The notes beneath the pieces were generated by a model, which did not search any database, was not told the DNA's origin, and was given only the letters and a program-made list of their open reading frames with translations. A stretch of DNA of 64,000 nt from Eumeta japonica. Its lineage: Eukaryota; Arthropoda; Insecta; Lepidoptera; Psychidae. This document shows positions 1 to 11,718 of this stretch, in pieces. The number at the start of each line of letters is the position of its first letter. Within the stretch, counting starts at the first letter, position 1. The position numbers were made by a program, and so were the translations under genes. The stretch is from the NCBI GenBank assembly GCA_005406025.1, contig BGZK01001453.1:1-64000 (forward strand), given 5' to 3'.

Positions 1-1099
1 AAGACATATATTTTGTATTAATCATGTTTGGAAGACATCTTTTACTTATGTGTTATACAAATTATTAGGTACATTAAAATTGAATTTTTAGTGACAACTA
101 AATATATTTCTGAACGACGGCGGCCTTTACATCGCTGCACGCGGTACGCGAGCGCCGTTGTCTGGCTGAGCATTTCTTAGAGTTTTCTCTTTATTATTAT
201 TTTTTATTTTTAAGCATATTTTTAATCATATATTTTTATTATAGTTACTTTGGCATAGTTGTTTAAAAAAAGAAGGAGACTATGAATATTTGCGGAAAGA
301 TGCATGATTGATTCCAACCTGTATATGTAAATAATGACGAATCTCTTTCATTTATACTAGCTATAATGTCCGTATTTCTCCAATATAAGGTGCGTCATTG
401 TAAATCTATACTGATATTATTCAAAAATAAAATTTGTTTGTTCATATGTAAGAGGGTAAATCTGGCACCATTGAATCAATTTTGAAAATTATGTCACTGG
501 TAAAGACTATAATATCTTCGAGTAATTGTATGTATGAGGGTATCTATATTTTATGACCTTTTATTGACGTGACAACGTCTTAAATTAGGTTGCGGCTGGG
601 AGTCACTTGAAAAGTGTAACGCTCGGTAACGTTACGATGAGTCACCGAAGAGAGGCCCGCCGAATGCCTTGCGTCTCTCCCACTCAACTATGATCGGTCT
701 GCCGCGCCTAGAGAATTAGTGCATAGCTTGCAAATGTATTGCAGTTATTGTATGTATATTTGTATATAAATACGTATGTATGTGTAAAGGTATAAATAAA
801 ATTTTGTTAATATGAAATTCAGTGCGAGATTCTTTGTATAAATTAATGTTTTAAATATAATTCTTTGTATAAATAAATGTTTTAAATTGTTACTATTATT
901 TCATCCTTCTTCCTACTATACGAATGAATATTCACATTAAAATGATTTTACCATTCAAAGTCGTTGTCACGTAAAACTTTCGCCCGTATACCGACTTTAC
1001 AGGCAACCAATTTTTTTTATTTCTATATTTGTTAAGATTTTATATAACTTGTCCAAAGATATCACCTTTAAAACGATATAACGTAATGTGACCAGGCTT
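1..1099. other. AT-rich DNA, no recognisable gene
   Basis: I see no coding frame or known repeat here apart from a small tandem duplication at 829-888. Two GC-richer pockets stand out, near 115-175 and 595-715; neither translates into anything I recognise. Confidence 0.5.
829..888. repeat. Two-copy tandem duplication of about 29 bp
   Basis: The units at 829-857 and 860-888 both read ATTCTTTGTATAAA, then TAATG or AAATG, then TTTTAAAT. They differ at one position. This is a recent local duplication with no sign of function. Confidence 0.8.
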
Positions 1100-1285
1100 G
1101 ATTCGAGAGTAAAATCCAAATCCGGAGTGAAACTGGAATCAGAATCGAGATCAAGACAGGGTTCAGAAACACGACTGATTCCGAATTTAAATTGAGAACA
1201 GGACCGCGTTAGCATTATGATCGAAAGGAGGATCACTTCTATAGACACAAAAAATGATAATTATATCGTCACGTGGACAGAACCG
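1100..1285 (+). mobile_element. Degenerate GAATCG-type array, Helitron-like
   Basis: A run of loosely repeated purine-rich words (AATCGAGA, GGAATCAGAATCGAGA, GAACAGGACCG) is followed by 'TATAGACACAAAAAATGA' and 'CACGTGGACAG'. The same order of array then tail module recurs near 31.9, 44.5, 47.9 and (reversed) 62.9 kb, where two copies end in CTAGT after a GC-rich hairpin-like stretch. That ending is typical of Helitrons. Helitron membership is an inference; the recurrence itself is visible in the sequence. Confidence 0.4.
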
Positions 1286-1799
1286 TTGGGGAAAGCTAGT
1301 ACGTCGTACAATTAAATAAAGATTGTCATTTGAAGTACTCTACCCACACTGAACATCAAGTTTTAACGTTAACGTGTTCGTAATTTGCCGACATCACTTA
1401 CGCCGGGCCGCGTCGGCGTAGACTATTTTAAAGTTATTCGAACTTGAGCGGGGTGCATTTGCCCTAAAGCTGACCGGGCTTCGCAACTTTATAACTAAAT
1501 AATGGACATAGTTTGTTGACACAAAATTACTTTGTCTGTATTAAAATATCTTTTTTAGAAGATTATATGTATATATTGCAACGAAATGAGCAGGTTCAAA
1601 AGAAATGTAAATAAAACTAAAATCGTATTGCTTAAGAAAAGCAGTCAATAGCATCATTGAAAACAATATTGTGATAGTTAGAGATAATAGGTTGGTAATA
1701 TCGTAATTAAAAATAACCGTTTACAAAATGGCTTCCGAGCTAGTCCTGTTTCGAATGAATGGTGATGTGGAAAATTTGTAAAACATTGTGACGCATCGC

Positions 1800-1975
1800 C
1801 GTCCATGAACACACGCAACCCCGGAGTAATCCCCAATACGTTTCAGGGCTCTTGGAAGAAATTTGGGTATCTAATGGAAGGAGATCGGGGGATGAAGAGG
1901 TAAAGGGAAAGAGACACCGGAATTCTCACTCACTGGACGAAACGACAGCGGAAGCTGTTACTTCAGATCCTTATT
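1800..1975 (-). mobile_element. LINE/SINE-tail repeat, decayed copy
   Basis: The stretch 'TCTCACTCACTGGACGAAAC' preceded by 'AGGTAAAGGGAAAGAGACAC' recurs in diverged form at 31.4 kb (same orientation) and 62.1 kb (reversed, 'TTTCGTCCAGTGAATGAGAG'). I recognise this as part of a common lepidopteran retroelement tail. No coding sequence remains. Confidence 0.5.
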
Positions 1976-3289
1976 TTGCATCCGTATTTTACAATATTGC
2001 TCCACGCAATGTTTAAAGTTACACCTTTATTTGAATTTGAAAAGGTGGTTCCTTTAGAAAATAGAATGGTTGAAGTATTGCAGGCAAGAGATACCAAAGA
2101 CATCCCGCAATAACTCTATTTGATTGTTATTATCATAATGCAGCCTGGTTTTCCTTATTTTACGGTAATGTAAATTGACTACAACTATAAGTTACAATTG
2201 GAAAGTTCTTAAACTATGTATTTTATATTTTAAAAATATATTCAATAAAAAATATCCGCTAAATTTGAAAGATACCTCTCAAGTGTTCACGTCTACGATT
2301 AATGAATAAGGAAGAAACATTTTAAAGTTATACTCATTTTATTTGCTATTTGTGGATTTTTTTCTTACTTTTAAGTACAGTACATTTTAAACAAAAACTT
2401 CATCCAATAAAAATATTTTTACATTCAGTTTTTATCCTATACTGATAACTGCTTTTCCGACAACTATGGTGTAATGTCTGTTTAATGTGAATTTCAGTCT
2501 AAATTTATTTGAAGTTTGTCTAGGAATAAATAAAAATGTGTGCCTAGATAGCCTAGAACGTAAAGAGATTTTAACGACTTAAACGCATCAACTTAGGTAA
2601 AAATCTTAAAAAATTCTGTACCTATTTGTATAGAGCTCATAAGCATAATGGAACTTCCCAGAAATTTCTTTTTATACCATAAAAATGTATAAAATATATA
2701 AATGCAAATGAGATGATAATTACAATTGCACACATTTAAATCACTCGAGTATAGCGCCAGTTTTTAAAAATTAGAAAGTCAAAAACTAAATAAATATAGG
2801 CACAAATACATGTTTGAAAAACACCTATTATATTAAAATCCACACGAGTGCCCATACGGGCGAATGATGTAGTTGGCATTGACAAATGAAATATGTAAAT
2901 ATCTAAAAACTAGTAAACAGATTTTTTTCAAGATTGTTTTTGTTCAATTAATCCTTAAAACTTTACTAACGACACTTTTCAGATTTTTAAAATGTTCCAA
3001 GGTTACAAGATGGACACGAGGATAACTAATTTGCGAGATTATAAACAGCACATACGCAATTAATAAAACTCAGTTGATAACTATTAATTTAATTTAAATA
3101 CCTATCCAATGACATCTCACTTAATAAAATAAGCAAAAAAGTATTTTAACTCTCAATTTTATGGAGCTGTTCCTAAATATTTTTTTATAATTTACTTACA
3201 TACTTATTGTAAAATTTACTTAAATTTCTAAATTTTAAAATAATTATGTACCTTGTGCATACGATTTCATCAGAACAATGAAGAAAGGA
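1976..3289. other. AT-rich DNA, nothing recognised
   Basis: No coding frame, terminal repeat or RNA gene could be supported in this stretch. Confidence 0.5.
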
Positions 3290-3372
3290 CGGGGTTATTA
3301 AGTTGTGATATCCGGATGGACGGACAAACGGATAGCAACTTTTTTACATTTGGCTACAAAACCCTAAAAAAT
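3290..3372 (-). repeat. Decayed end of the GGGTTCCG repeat family
   Basis: 'GGACGGACAAACGGATAGC' followed by 'TTTGGCTACAAAACCCTAAA' resembles the reverse complement of the opening of the repeat at 35632 (TTAGGGTTCCGTA ... GTCCGTCTGTCCGTCC). It is much diverged and short. Confidence 0.45.
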
Positions 3373-3415
3373 TCAATTGTCTGTGAACGACGTCCGATCG
3401 GTACAAAGCAGCCAC

Positions 3416-3418
<3 letters not shown>

Positions 3419-3453
<35 letters not shown>
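3419..3453. repeat. (TA)n microsatellite
   Basis: An uninterrupted TA run of about 28 bases continues as an imperfect AT run to 3453. Confidence 0.9.
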
Positions 3454-4064
3454 ACCCAAAAATACATCATAATATTTGGAGCTTCTCAAACATTGAAGAG
3501 GAAAATTTTTATATCGCGGATAAAAGCAGGTACAAACGGCAGAAACAGGTGCGAATCACGCCTCCTCCTGTTCCCCCGGTATTGGCTGGTAGATGTTTTT
3601 GTATAATTAATTTTTTTTCGCTAGAACACTTCGTTTACAAAAAGCTAGCGACGCGTCCGCCCTCTTCCGTATTTCGTTGTTATAAAATTCAAAATACAAG
3701 ATGAAACGGATTCTGATTTAATATTTACAATTCGTTTCTCTTTCATAACGACACTTTATGAGTTGTCACAAAATTAGATAATTATACACTTTAAAATTGA
3801 TTAATTGCAAACGAACATTTAAATTGTATGTATATACATATTTGTGTTGATCGTTAGTTCACAAATGAAAGTTCGATGAGAGTTAACTGAATTCTCTAGA
3901 CTTCAAAATACAATACAGAATACATATCACAGTAAAAATCAGTAGCGGCATGCTGACGTGGATGAAGAAACGACGCCACAGTTGTGGACTAAATCAAATC
4001 AAAAATATCTATATTTCGTAGGTATAAAATTACACTTGAAATACGTTATTAATAAATTCATTTC
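3454..4064. other. Intergenic, nothing recognised
   Basis: No coding frame or repeat could be supported. The sequence is AT-rich with a small GC-richer patch near 3540-3600. Confidence 0.45.
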
Positions 4065-4445
4065 GACATCACCGCCAATTCCAAATGCTGATTCACCGAG
4101 AGAAGAACGGGCAAGAAACTCAAGGCTTGCTCTTTTTACTCATCAATACAAAAGATTTAGTCATTTATAATTTAGTCGACATTTAAAAATAATATGAAAT
4201 AACCCGATATGCGAGCAGCTCAATCCTAGGGGCATTTTTCATTAAGATATTCCAACACGTATAATAGCCCTTGCTATATAACTTTCTTTTAAGGAAACGC
4301 TTAAACTTAGCAAATGGCAAATTTTGAATTTCAGTTGGGACCTTATTATAAAAGCGCACACACATCCCCTTAAATGATTTATTAACTTTACTTAGACGAG
4401 TCTTATGAGCAGCAAGATCATTCTTATATTTTGTATTATATGACT
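4065..4445 (-). pseudogene. LINE reverse transcriptase, C-terminal fragment
   Basis: Read on the minus strand from about 4445 down to 4183, the translation gives 'KNDLAAHKTRLSKVNKSFKG' and then 'MCVRFYNKVPTEIQNLPFAK', followed by a Lys/Arg-rich stretch ending in 'KGYY'. This matches the usual C-terminal end of the large ORF of insect non-LTR retrotransposons (Jockey/CR1/RTE-like: xFNKLPxxIKxL...FKxxLKxxL...AYYS). Only the tail after the RT domain survives, as expected for a 5'-truncated LINE insertion. About 120 bases of 3' untranslated sequence follow towards 4065. A second, shorter copy of the 'HK(N/T)DL.AHK.RL.K..KS' motif lies at 50910-50966. The exact clade cannot be fixed by eye. Confidence 0.7.
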
Positions 4446-5608
4446 AGGCAAATTTACCTCCAAATCTGACCAGTTCGTTGTGATACACAGATTACACAAA
4501 GGGAAATGACTATACGTCTATCAAATCGGGTGATATCGTGCCATGGGACAGATCACTGCTAAACCCGCAATTCACTAAACACTGTAGTCAGCCTAGAAAG
4601 TAATCAACGGCCCGTGGTTAGCTAAACGCAACTGAAGAGCAAAGTCCTGTTTGCGGATTGTGATCTGTAACAGTGATTGGATCGAAATTCGAGGACACAC
4701 CTAAACGAAATGAAGCCATAGGATCTAAAACAAGAACGACAGCGAAGTCGAGAGTAGAAATTCATTGTATTTCTAAGTGGATGAAGTCAAATATGATTGT
4801 TAAGCGTCATGTTTTTCTGTGTAATTTAAATTTTTATGTATTTTCTGGATTTTTACAAAAATAAAACCAACACTTTATATTTCATATTACATTATTAGTT
4901 TCCGAAATAAAGGCTTTAACGTATATAAAGAACGTTCAGAAATACTCCCTGCTATTCTATTTTCTCAATTTGGTTTAAAATTCGAAAAAGCAATTCCGCT
5001 GCAATTTCATTGCAAAAAAAATAAATAAAAAGGAAATATTAGAGGAAAACAAAGGGTAAATTGCGAAAAACTAAAATAAAAGCAGGCAAATCTACTACAA
5101 AGCTAACGAGTTAAAAAAAGTGAACTTGCAGCGAAACACAGCTTTACCAACAAAAGCATTACTCGAGTTCACACCAGGGAGTGAGTGCCCCTGTACAAAG
5201 GCGAAATCCGTTTTGGCCCCGAACAATCGCTGTTGATTCAGCTCCTTGTTTTGTTGCCTAGAGAGCTTTCGAGTCGACCTATTTACCTGTATTTTCAGTG
5301 GACCTGAGACAATGAAGACAGCGTCGTATTGATTTATGCACTTAACTTGATTTTGTAGAAATATCAGCAGTTCCTTGGGCCTTTCATTTGTTTCGGTACG
5401 ACAATTGGATTTGAACGAGATTGGAAATCAGATAATGCGTTTTGGCACCATTGCAACAAATGAGTGAATGTATACATATATATATAGACTGGTAAACATG
5501 TTATCCTTCTCTGCGTCAATCAGTAGGGTGAATAGATACGATGGTACCCGCTAGAGACGTGTCCCACTTCTCTTACTTCACAAACGGGAATACAAACAAA
5601 AAGTTTAA
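4446..5608. other. Intergenic, unassigned
   Basis: No coding frame is convincing. A GC-richer segment at about 5155-5330 stands out from its AT-rich surroundings. It includes a pyrimidine tract plus AG near 5300 that could be a 3' splice site, but no exon can be supported. Confidence 0.35.
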
Positions 5609-6112
5609 GGCTCATACGGACGGACTGCGCTTTTGCTGTTCAACCGAACGACATACGACATAATTTGTAGTCGTCACGCCAACAATTGCAAATTGTCAAT
5701 TTCTACTTTTAATTAACTTCGTTGGCTTCATAAGTCTAGTGTAAGAGGCAGTGTTAAAATGGATTCCGAGAATGAAACACGATTATTGTTTTTGCTTCGG
5801 CGACGGAAAATTTAAAAAAAAAATTATAATCGTATAATAATCTTATCGTTATCGCTATACTCTCTACACGTACAATTCCGTATGCATTTATACTCTTTTA
5901 GAGAAGTGATGAATTAAATCGGCTTTACATAATTCCTCAATCATTTTTCTTTCGTTTGTGGCTCACTCGGACTATAACTCAACGAGTGACGCTAACACTG
6001 AAGGCGGCACGTCAACGACGGTCGTCGCCTTTGGAGAGTGTGAGTCAAAAAGTACAACTGTAAGTCAACTGTAAATTCCCACTGCAAAAATCGACGTCCG
6101 TCTGTGGGAGCC
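5609..6112 (+). mobile_element. Harbinger-like non-autonomous DNA transposon (candidate)
   Basis: The left end 'GGCTCATACGGACGGAC' is matched in reverse complement by the right end, whose inverted form reads 'GGCTCCCACAGACGGACG'. Similarity continues inward for about 35 bp ('GCGCTTTTGCTGTT' against 'TCGATTTTTGCAGTG'). Inside lies a truncated reading frame beginning MDSENE and rich in Leu/Arg, resembling the start of one PIF/Harbinger-encoded protein. A clear 3-bp target duplication was not found. Assignment to Harbinger is inference from the end style and the ORF start. Confidence 0.4.
5759..5815 (+). pseudogene. Truncated Harbinger-like ORF start
   Basis: The frame reads MDSENETRLLFLLRRRKI and then stops at TAA. 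The acidic start followed by 'LLFLLRRRK' resembles, from memory, the N-terminus of Harbinger-type proteins in insects and vertebrates. The rest of the gene is absent, consistent with an internal-deletion derivative carried between the inverted ends at 5609 and 6112. Confidence 0.3.
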
Positions 6113-6406
6113 CTTCCATAGACGCCTAAAATGTTTACCTTTCAATGACATGCAGTTAGGGAATAATAAACAAAATTAAGGATTATCTCGATTTTCTTAT
6201 ATCCAGTATATGAAAAAGCTGAGAAAATATCGGTTAAGTGTATCAAAAAGGAGTGTTTTCTATTGAAGAGGGATTTTATAAGTGTTTTAATATTTATAGT
6301 CAGAATTATATCAAAATAGTTTAAGAATATTTAATTCTTACCCCAATTTTCATAATTCTTGAAAATACAAATTTTGTATACAATAAAATATACGTACGTG
6401 ACGATC

Positions 6407-7006
6407 TTATACGCGAGTATTATCAAATTCTATATAAATTATTAAGATAAACTTAGTAGATAGTTTAATAATATTATAACAACTATTCTGGTATGGGATG
6501 TAACGTATGTTATATAGTCCGGGCACGCCGCAACGGATTGCTACTCCGTCGGTTTTATAGTAAATGAACCATGAACCGATACGATAACTCATCCGAACGC
6601 CCAATTCGATACCTTGGTCGACGACTATATGAAAAGTCTGCACCGCCACAGTATCAACAATGTTAGCCTACAGTTCGAACTAGGTGCACACTACGCTTCC
6701 AGCGCCAGCATATTAGTTGATCGCGTCGTCCGACCGCTCGCGGCCTCTCCGCACCACCTGATTGGGGACACCGACACCACTTGTTTAGGAGAGGTATTCA
6801 ACGACGCCTCTGCTGTTCAAAGTGTAGCCACAGAAACCATAGGTATCGGTTGCATCACACGAATCCTCGGTCGGCTCACAGAAAATAAGTGACAAAGACG
6901 TTGGTATACAATATTTCTTCGTACGACTAAACACAATCAGTCCAACCATTTTAATCATAACTTTCTTTGTGTCGTAGTCATGAGGAGGGTAGAGAAAGAA
7001 GAGCAC
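6407..7006 (-). pseudogene. Degenerate open frame, family unknown
   Basis: One minus-strand frame runs from 7006 to 6407 with only a few stop codons in about 200 codons. It holds two open blocks, 7006-6785 and 6649-6407. Base composition is clearly richer in GC than the flanks and the protein is of mixed composition ('CEPTEDSCDATDTYGFCGY', 'VDQGIELGVRMSYRIGSWF'). I do not recognise a domain. It could be a decayed transposon ORF or a decayed host exon, or chance in a GC-richer patch. Confidence 0.2.
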
Positions 7007-10000
7007 CTTGTTTGTTCATAGACTCAAGGTGGCTTCGCGTGTGTTCTTGCGCTACTTTTATAAGCGTCAGGTTTATCTCTGATTGCGATGACGAGTATTT
7101 CATTTAAGGAACCAATTGCATTACAGTTATGGATCGCAAAAACTTACCCAAAACCCCAGCACAAAGGTAATGAAAAAAACACCATTATAGTCTCAATCGG
7201 TAAAGGTCCAACATATCCCGGCAACCAAGTGGTTAGAGCCCACAAGGATTTCCACCACCAAAAAAAGGTTGACATCAAGGATTGGGAGGTCATCGGATCA
7301 AGGATCTTGATACCTCCCTACTCTAGTATTCATAGGCTTGGGGGCTGATTCATATTGCGCTAGAATATTAGCGGTTATCACCGATCTTTTTTTTTATGAA
7401 AGTTCATTTAACAAAAACATTTTATATTTAAGTTTAAATATTGTTTTAATCCGTAGATACGAAAATTTATTATTATTTCTAATGTGCAAGCGAAATGAGA
7501 AATAGTTCTTAACAAAGGACACTTATACACCGACGATGTGATTTCAAGTCATTCAGTATCCTTTTACGCCGTACCATTATAAATTAAAATGGTAACTTTA
7601 TTACTGCGAATTGAAAACTCCAATAAAGCGAGAAAATTTCAATCCAACGTTAAACTTTTCATCATTAACTGCCCTTAGTATCGTAGAGTTAACACACGCT
7701 CAGCAATGATCATTGTTGAAGTTTATTTAGGCTATAAACAAATATTAGAGAAGACGAGGGTCAGTCGTAAATATGGCGGATATAACGTGAGCACAAATTG
7801 TTGAACGAGGACAAGACGCTGTAAATAAAACGTAGCTTTAGTTAGTGTAATATTTTTCAGAGGTGACCGCTGAAATTTTTTCACGAACTGTTCCTTGACA
7901 GATAGTTAAATAACTCTCGTTACCAGCAAACGCAGGATAAAAACCTTTTTTAGGGCGGTAATGAGCAGTCAAAAGGTTCGTTTTAGAATTACCTTTTATG
8001 TTAATTACTTGATTAATAATAAAAACTTATCTTTAGTTAAAGTTTCTTTCAAATCAGCACAGAACTGGTAAGAACAGAAAAAGTGGCAAGAAAATAATAA
8101 GAATATTACTTTATAACAAACAAAATATTATTCTTTAATGTAGCTTAAATAAATGTCAAACTTGATTGGTGGGTTAGTATACACGATGATACAAGATGAT
8201 ATCATTTTTTTTAATATTCAAATTATAAATAATTACGTTATTTATTCTATACGTGTGTTGATCACTGAACTTTTAAACGGCTGGACCTATTATGATGAAA
8301 TTCTTTGTACGTGTTTGAATAACTCCATAGATGGTTTAGATCCATAATTGGATTCATTAGGTGACGTTGCCTTTAGATTCTACGATTTCTTTTTTTCTTA
8401 CAGTTTTTTTTTCGCATTTCAGAACATATTAATACAATCCCTAAATTTCAAACCACCGTCCAATATTTTTAAAAATGGACAACTGACCGTTTAACGGGTT
8501 CATTGCTGACTTTTTAAGTCATAACAAATAAAAATATTATGACACGCCGACCCTCTTAAATTTGTTATTCTATTAAAAAAATCATTTATATTTATTATTA
8601 GTATGAAATAATAATAAAAGCTATATTTACAATAAAACAAGATATATATGCCGCTCAGAGCTGTCACCGTGGCAGGAGGGAAGGAGGGAAGTTGTCGTTA
8701 TTTGTTATAGTAATCTTTATTAAAAAAAAAAGAAACACGTTACGTATTATAATACACAAAATTATAATTTAGGAAGGCTTAAAAATCAACATTTGTAAAA
8801 CACTAGATGTACTCAGTGCGAAGAATTCGCACAAATTACGTATAATAATTATCAGTTCACAAAATTAATGTAAATATACTAATTGTATTTCCTTTTCATT
8901 ACAAAACCTCTTCATAAACAATATTTTAAGTATATATATATATATAGTCATCTGATTTACTTCGGCGTCTTTCTGCTTTTCAGTGTTTGTCGCCTAGGCT
9001 TGTATAACATTGTGATTTTTGGATGACAGATCGAAGAAATATTTGAACAAAAAATTTACCGGCCGTTAATCATTTTGACTTTATCTCAAAACTAATGTCG
9101 TCAGATTGCAGCATATACATAACTTTAATAATAAATTAATTTTCAAAAACAATAATAACTTTTTTAGTTGTTGATGCCGGCAGAGCAAGCAAATATGTAT
9201 GAAATAACATAAAATTTATATGGAATAATTGTGAGGTTTGTTTCTAAAAAGAGAGGCAAACATCTTAGCGTATTAATATATATCATGATCAATATAATTA
9301 TTCATGTTGATGGTAAACATTGAAATCTCATGTACATAAACCTGGTTTTACGGAACAAATTAAGCATTTGGAAATAGTTTATTTACGAATGCTTAAGTTA
9401 TAGAAGAAAGAATGTTTTGCCCCTTTTTCCATGTTATCTTTTCCCCTTGCTACTTACTTGCTATTCCGGTTGGATTGTAATCTCTAGTCTTATTTAGAGT
9501 TCAAGCACAGTAAGTGCGATTTTCTAGAAATATTTGTGCTACTGTATATAACTGTTATAAAAGTTATCTAAGTACACAGAGTGACCTTTCCTAAGCATAT
9601 CTGCCGACATATGCAAAGCTATTTTTTCAGTGTTACCTTTTCCATTCGTTTCATTTCTGGAACCGTCATTGAAGTGAATTTTTAGTACCAGTTCTTCAAG
9701 ATCGATCGGCATATGCAGTTTATGGCCATAGTGATGTCTTTTATTTTGTATGTACTGGCAAAAATAAAGTCTGTCTCGCCAAGTATCACAGACTCATTCA
9801 AAGTCAATTCTCGTCGTGGTGCGTGTATTACATTCATTTTCATATTAATTTTATCCAAACCCCATTTGGTGAACTTTTAAAATGAAGACATCTTAGCATA
9901 TAAAAATCAAGCAATAAAAATTGATTCCTAGACATTTCATCCCTAAAGTTTGGAATGTTCAGTAATCAATCTGTTTTCCAGCAATCATGGGGCGCACTAT

Positions 10001-10151
10001 AAGTTTCTGAAACTGGCCACTTACACAAACAATATTTAAAAATAATTACTACGATACATTTGAAAATTGAACTCTTTGGCTGTAGAATACAGTTCTTATT
10101 TTCATTTAACTGTCAATTGTTTTTACATTAATATTACGGGTTTTCAACGCT
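7007..10151. other. Intergenic, unassigned
   Basis: This holds AT-rich DNA with an 86-codon open frame at 7088-7348 that matches nothing I know, and a short TA run near 8932-8946. No transposon ends, RNA genes or exons could be supported. Confidence 0.4.
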
Positions 10152-11046
10152 ATGGATTTAAGTCGTGAAAATTTTCGTAGATGATTTTGCAGGGACGAAT
10201 TTCGTGATAGTCATCCGTCCACAGTTGTGAACAACAAAAACATCTATGTTATGCACGGTATGATCGGAACAGACAGGCAAGTGACCTACCATTAAATTTA
10301 GGCATCTTTAGGCAAAGGCATGAGTTAAATACAATCAATACTTCACAAACATTTGGTTATATAAATCCATACTCGCGGTAGATTTCACACAATTTGACTG
10401 AGGTCCAAAAAATGGTCCCCGTCACTTGGTGCAATGTCATGTTAACCAAATTTAAGGAAAGAGCGTCATATTTGGTGTGGGATATAACAGGTAACGAAAC
10501 ATGGATTTATTGCTATGATCCCAATACAAAGTAGCAATCGACCGTATTGGTCTATCGAGATGAACCGAAATCAACCAAAGTGACGCGCGAGCGAAGTGCA
10601 TCTAAGCGGATGATTGCTTCTTTCTTAGTAAAATTGGACACATGGCTACTGTTGCTTTGTAGAATTATCGTACCTCGAATGGTGATTGATACACGACCTT
10701 TTTGCCAGAAGTTATTGATGAAATCTGCAAAAATAACCGTGAACGTTGTAGGTATCATCTTGCACCACGGCCAGTTCTCACACGGCCAAACGGACAAATA
10801 AATTTTGAAAGAGAAAATATAGAACTTGTGATATCTTGCATACAGTCCCGACTTGACACTTTGTGTTTTATTCGTAAAATCAAGAATCAATTACGCGGTC
10901 AACGATTTTCAGACGAGGCTGTCGAAGAGCATGAAAAGTATGTTTTCGAAATCACTAAAGAGGAGTGGCATAAATGTTTTCAAAATTTGTTTATTTGTAT
11001 GAAAAAGTGCATTTATGCTAACAGAGATTATCTTGAAAAACAATAA
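10152..11046 (+). pseudogene. mariner transposase pseudogene
   Basis: The copy starts MDLSRENFRR at 10152 and ends at the TAA after 'DYLEKQ', a typical mariner C-terminus. Recognisable blocks are 'RDEFRDSHPSTVVNNKNI' (10191 on), 'TGNETWIYCYDP' (10487 on), 'VYRDEPKSTKVTRERSASKR' (10550 on) and 'LRGQRFSDEAVEEHEKYVFE' near 10890. It should cut and paste DNA at TA sites, but it is dead. There are stops at 10182 and 10532, at least two frameshifts, and a deletion soon after the start that joins residue ~10 to the linker region. The first catalytic Asp of TGDETW is Asn (10493-10495), the second of HHDN is Gly, and the third motif (YSPDLAPND) has lost its PND part. The family is sure; the subfamily is not. 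Confidence 0.9.
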
Positions 11047-11214
11047 ATTCTTTTTTGACCATTAATTCTTCCAATATTTTTTTCTCATTCATTCTTTAAA
11101 TTTTCAGTGCGCCTAATGTGTTTTAATTTTCAATGTGTTTAATGAAATTATCTTCACATGTAAAATTATTTCAATTAATATTCACATTTCTTCTTAATTA
11201 GGTTATTTCTATTG

Positions 11215-11718
11215 TAAAATTCTTGATTGTGATCCTTTTCCTTGTTCAGTAAATAATTGTTCAGCATAATTAGTTGTCTCGTCAACAACAAATTGCAATT
11301 ACTCCTAGTCATCATCTAACAGCATAAAACGGTAATCGATTGGTCTACCTTTTTCAGGAGGAGTTATTTTTAATGCTGGGTTGCCAGTGAATCAAAATTA
11401 TTGATCTTTGATTGATAAGCTTCTCTTTACGGCGTCTTGGTCTTATTACGTTTTCCATTTTCATCTGAAAAGGAGTTTAATAACCCTCCATTTCCATCAA
11501 AGGTTCACAAGGGTTACATTATTGACCGATATGAGATTGTGAAATGGAAACTGATGGTACAACGGCACATCCTTGATTGACAGTAGATTGTGGAGTGGAA
11601 AGAAATTCATTTGATGGAGATGAATATTCACAGTTACTTGATGATACCACCCATCACTGCTTGAACCACTAAAATCAAGCTCTTCTTCGATATTATTTAA
11701 ATATCGCTTTAGTAGCAC
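11215..11718 (-). pseudogene. piggyBac-like transposase, N-terminal fragment
   Basis: On the minus strand the translation gives an acidic/serine leader ('EEELDFSGSSSDGW' near 11680-11640). About 300 bases further on come 'FTGNPALKITPPEKGRPIDY' and, in the same region, 'QFVVDETTNYAEQLFTEQ'. The order FxGxPGLK, then ...PxDYFxLxxDDELxxxIVxETNxYAEQ, is the N-terminal hallmark of the piggyBac/PGBD transposase family. Two stops interrupt the second block, and the catalytic DDD core is not seen downstream towards 11047. The fragment faces the mariner pseudogene tail to tail, 170 bases apart. No TTAA-flanked ends were identified. Confidence 0.7.

Noticed and set aside
10552..10890. 112-codon minus-strand frame
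   Set aside because: It is the antisense shadow of the mariner transposase pseudogene.
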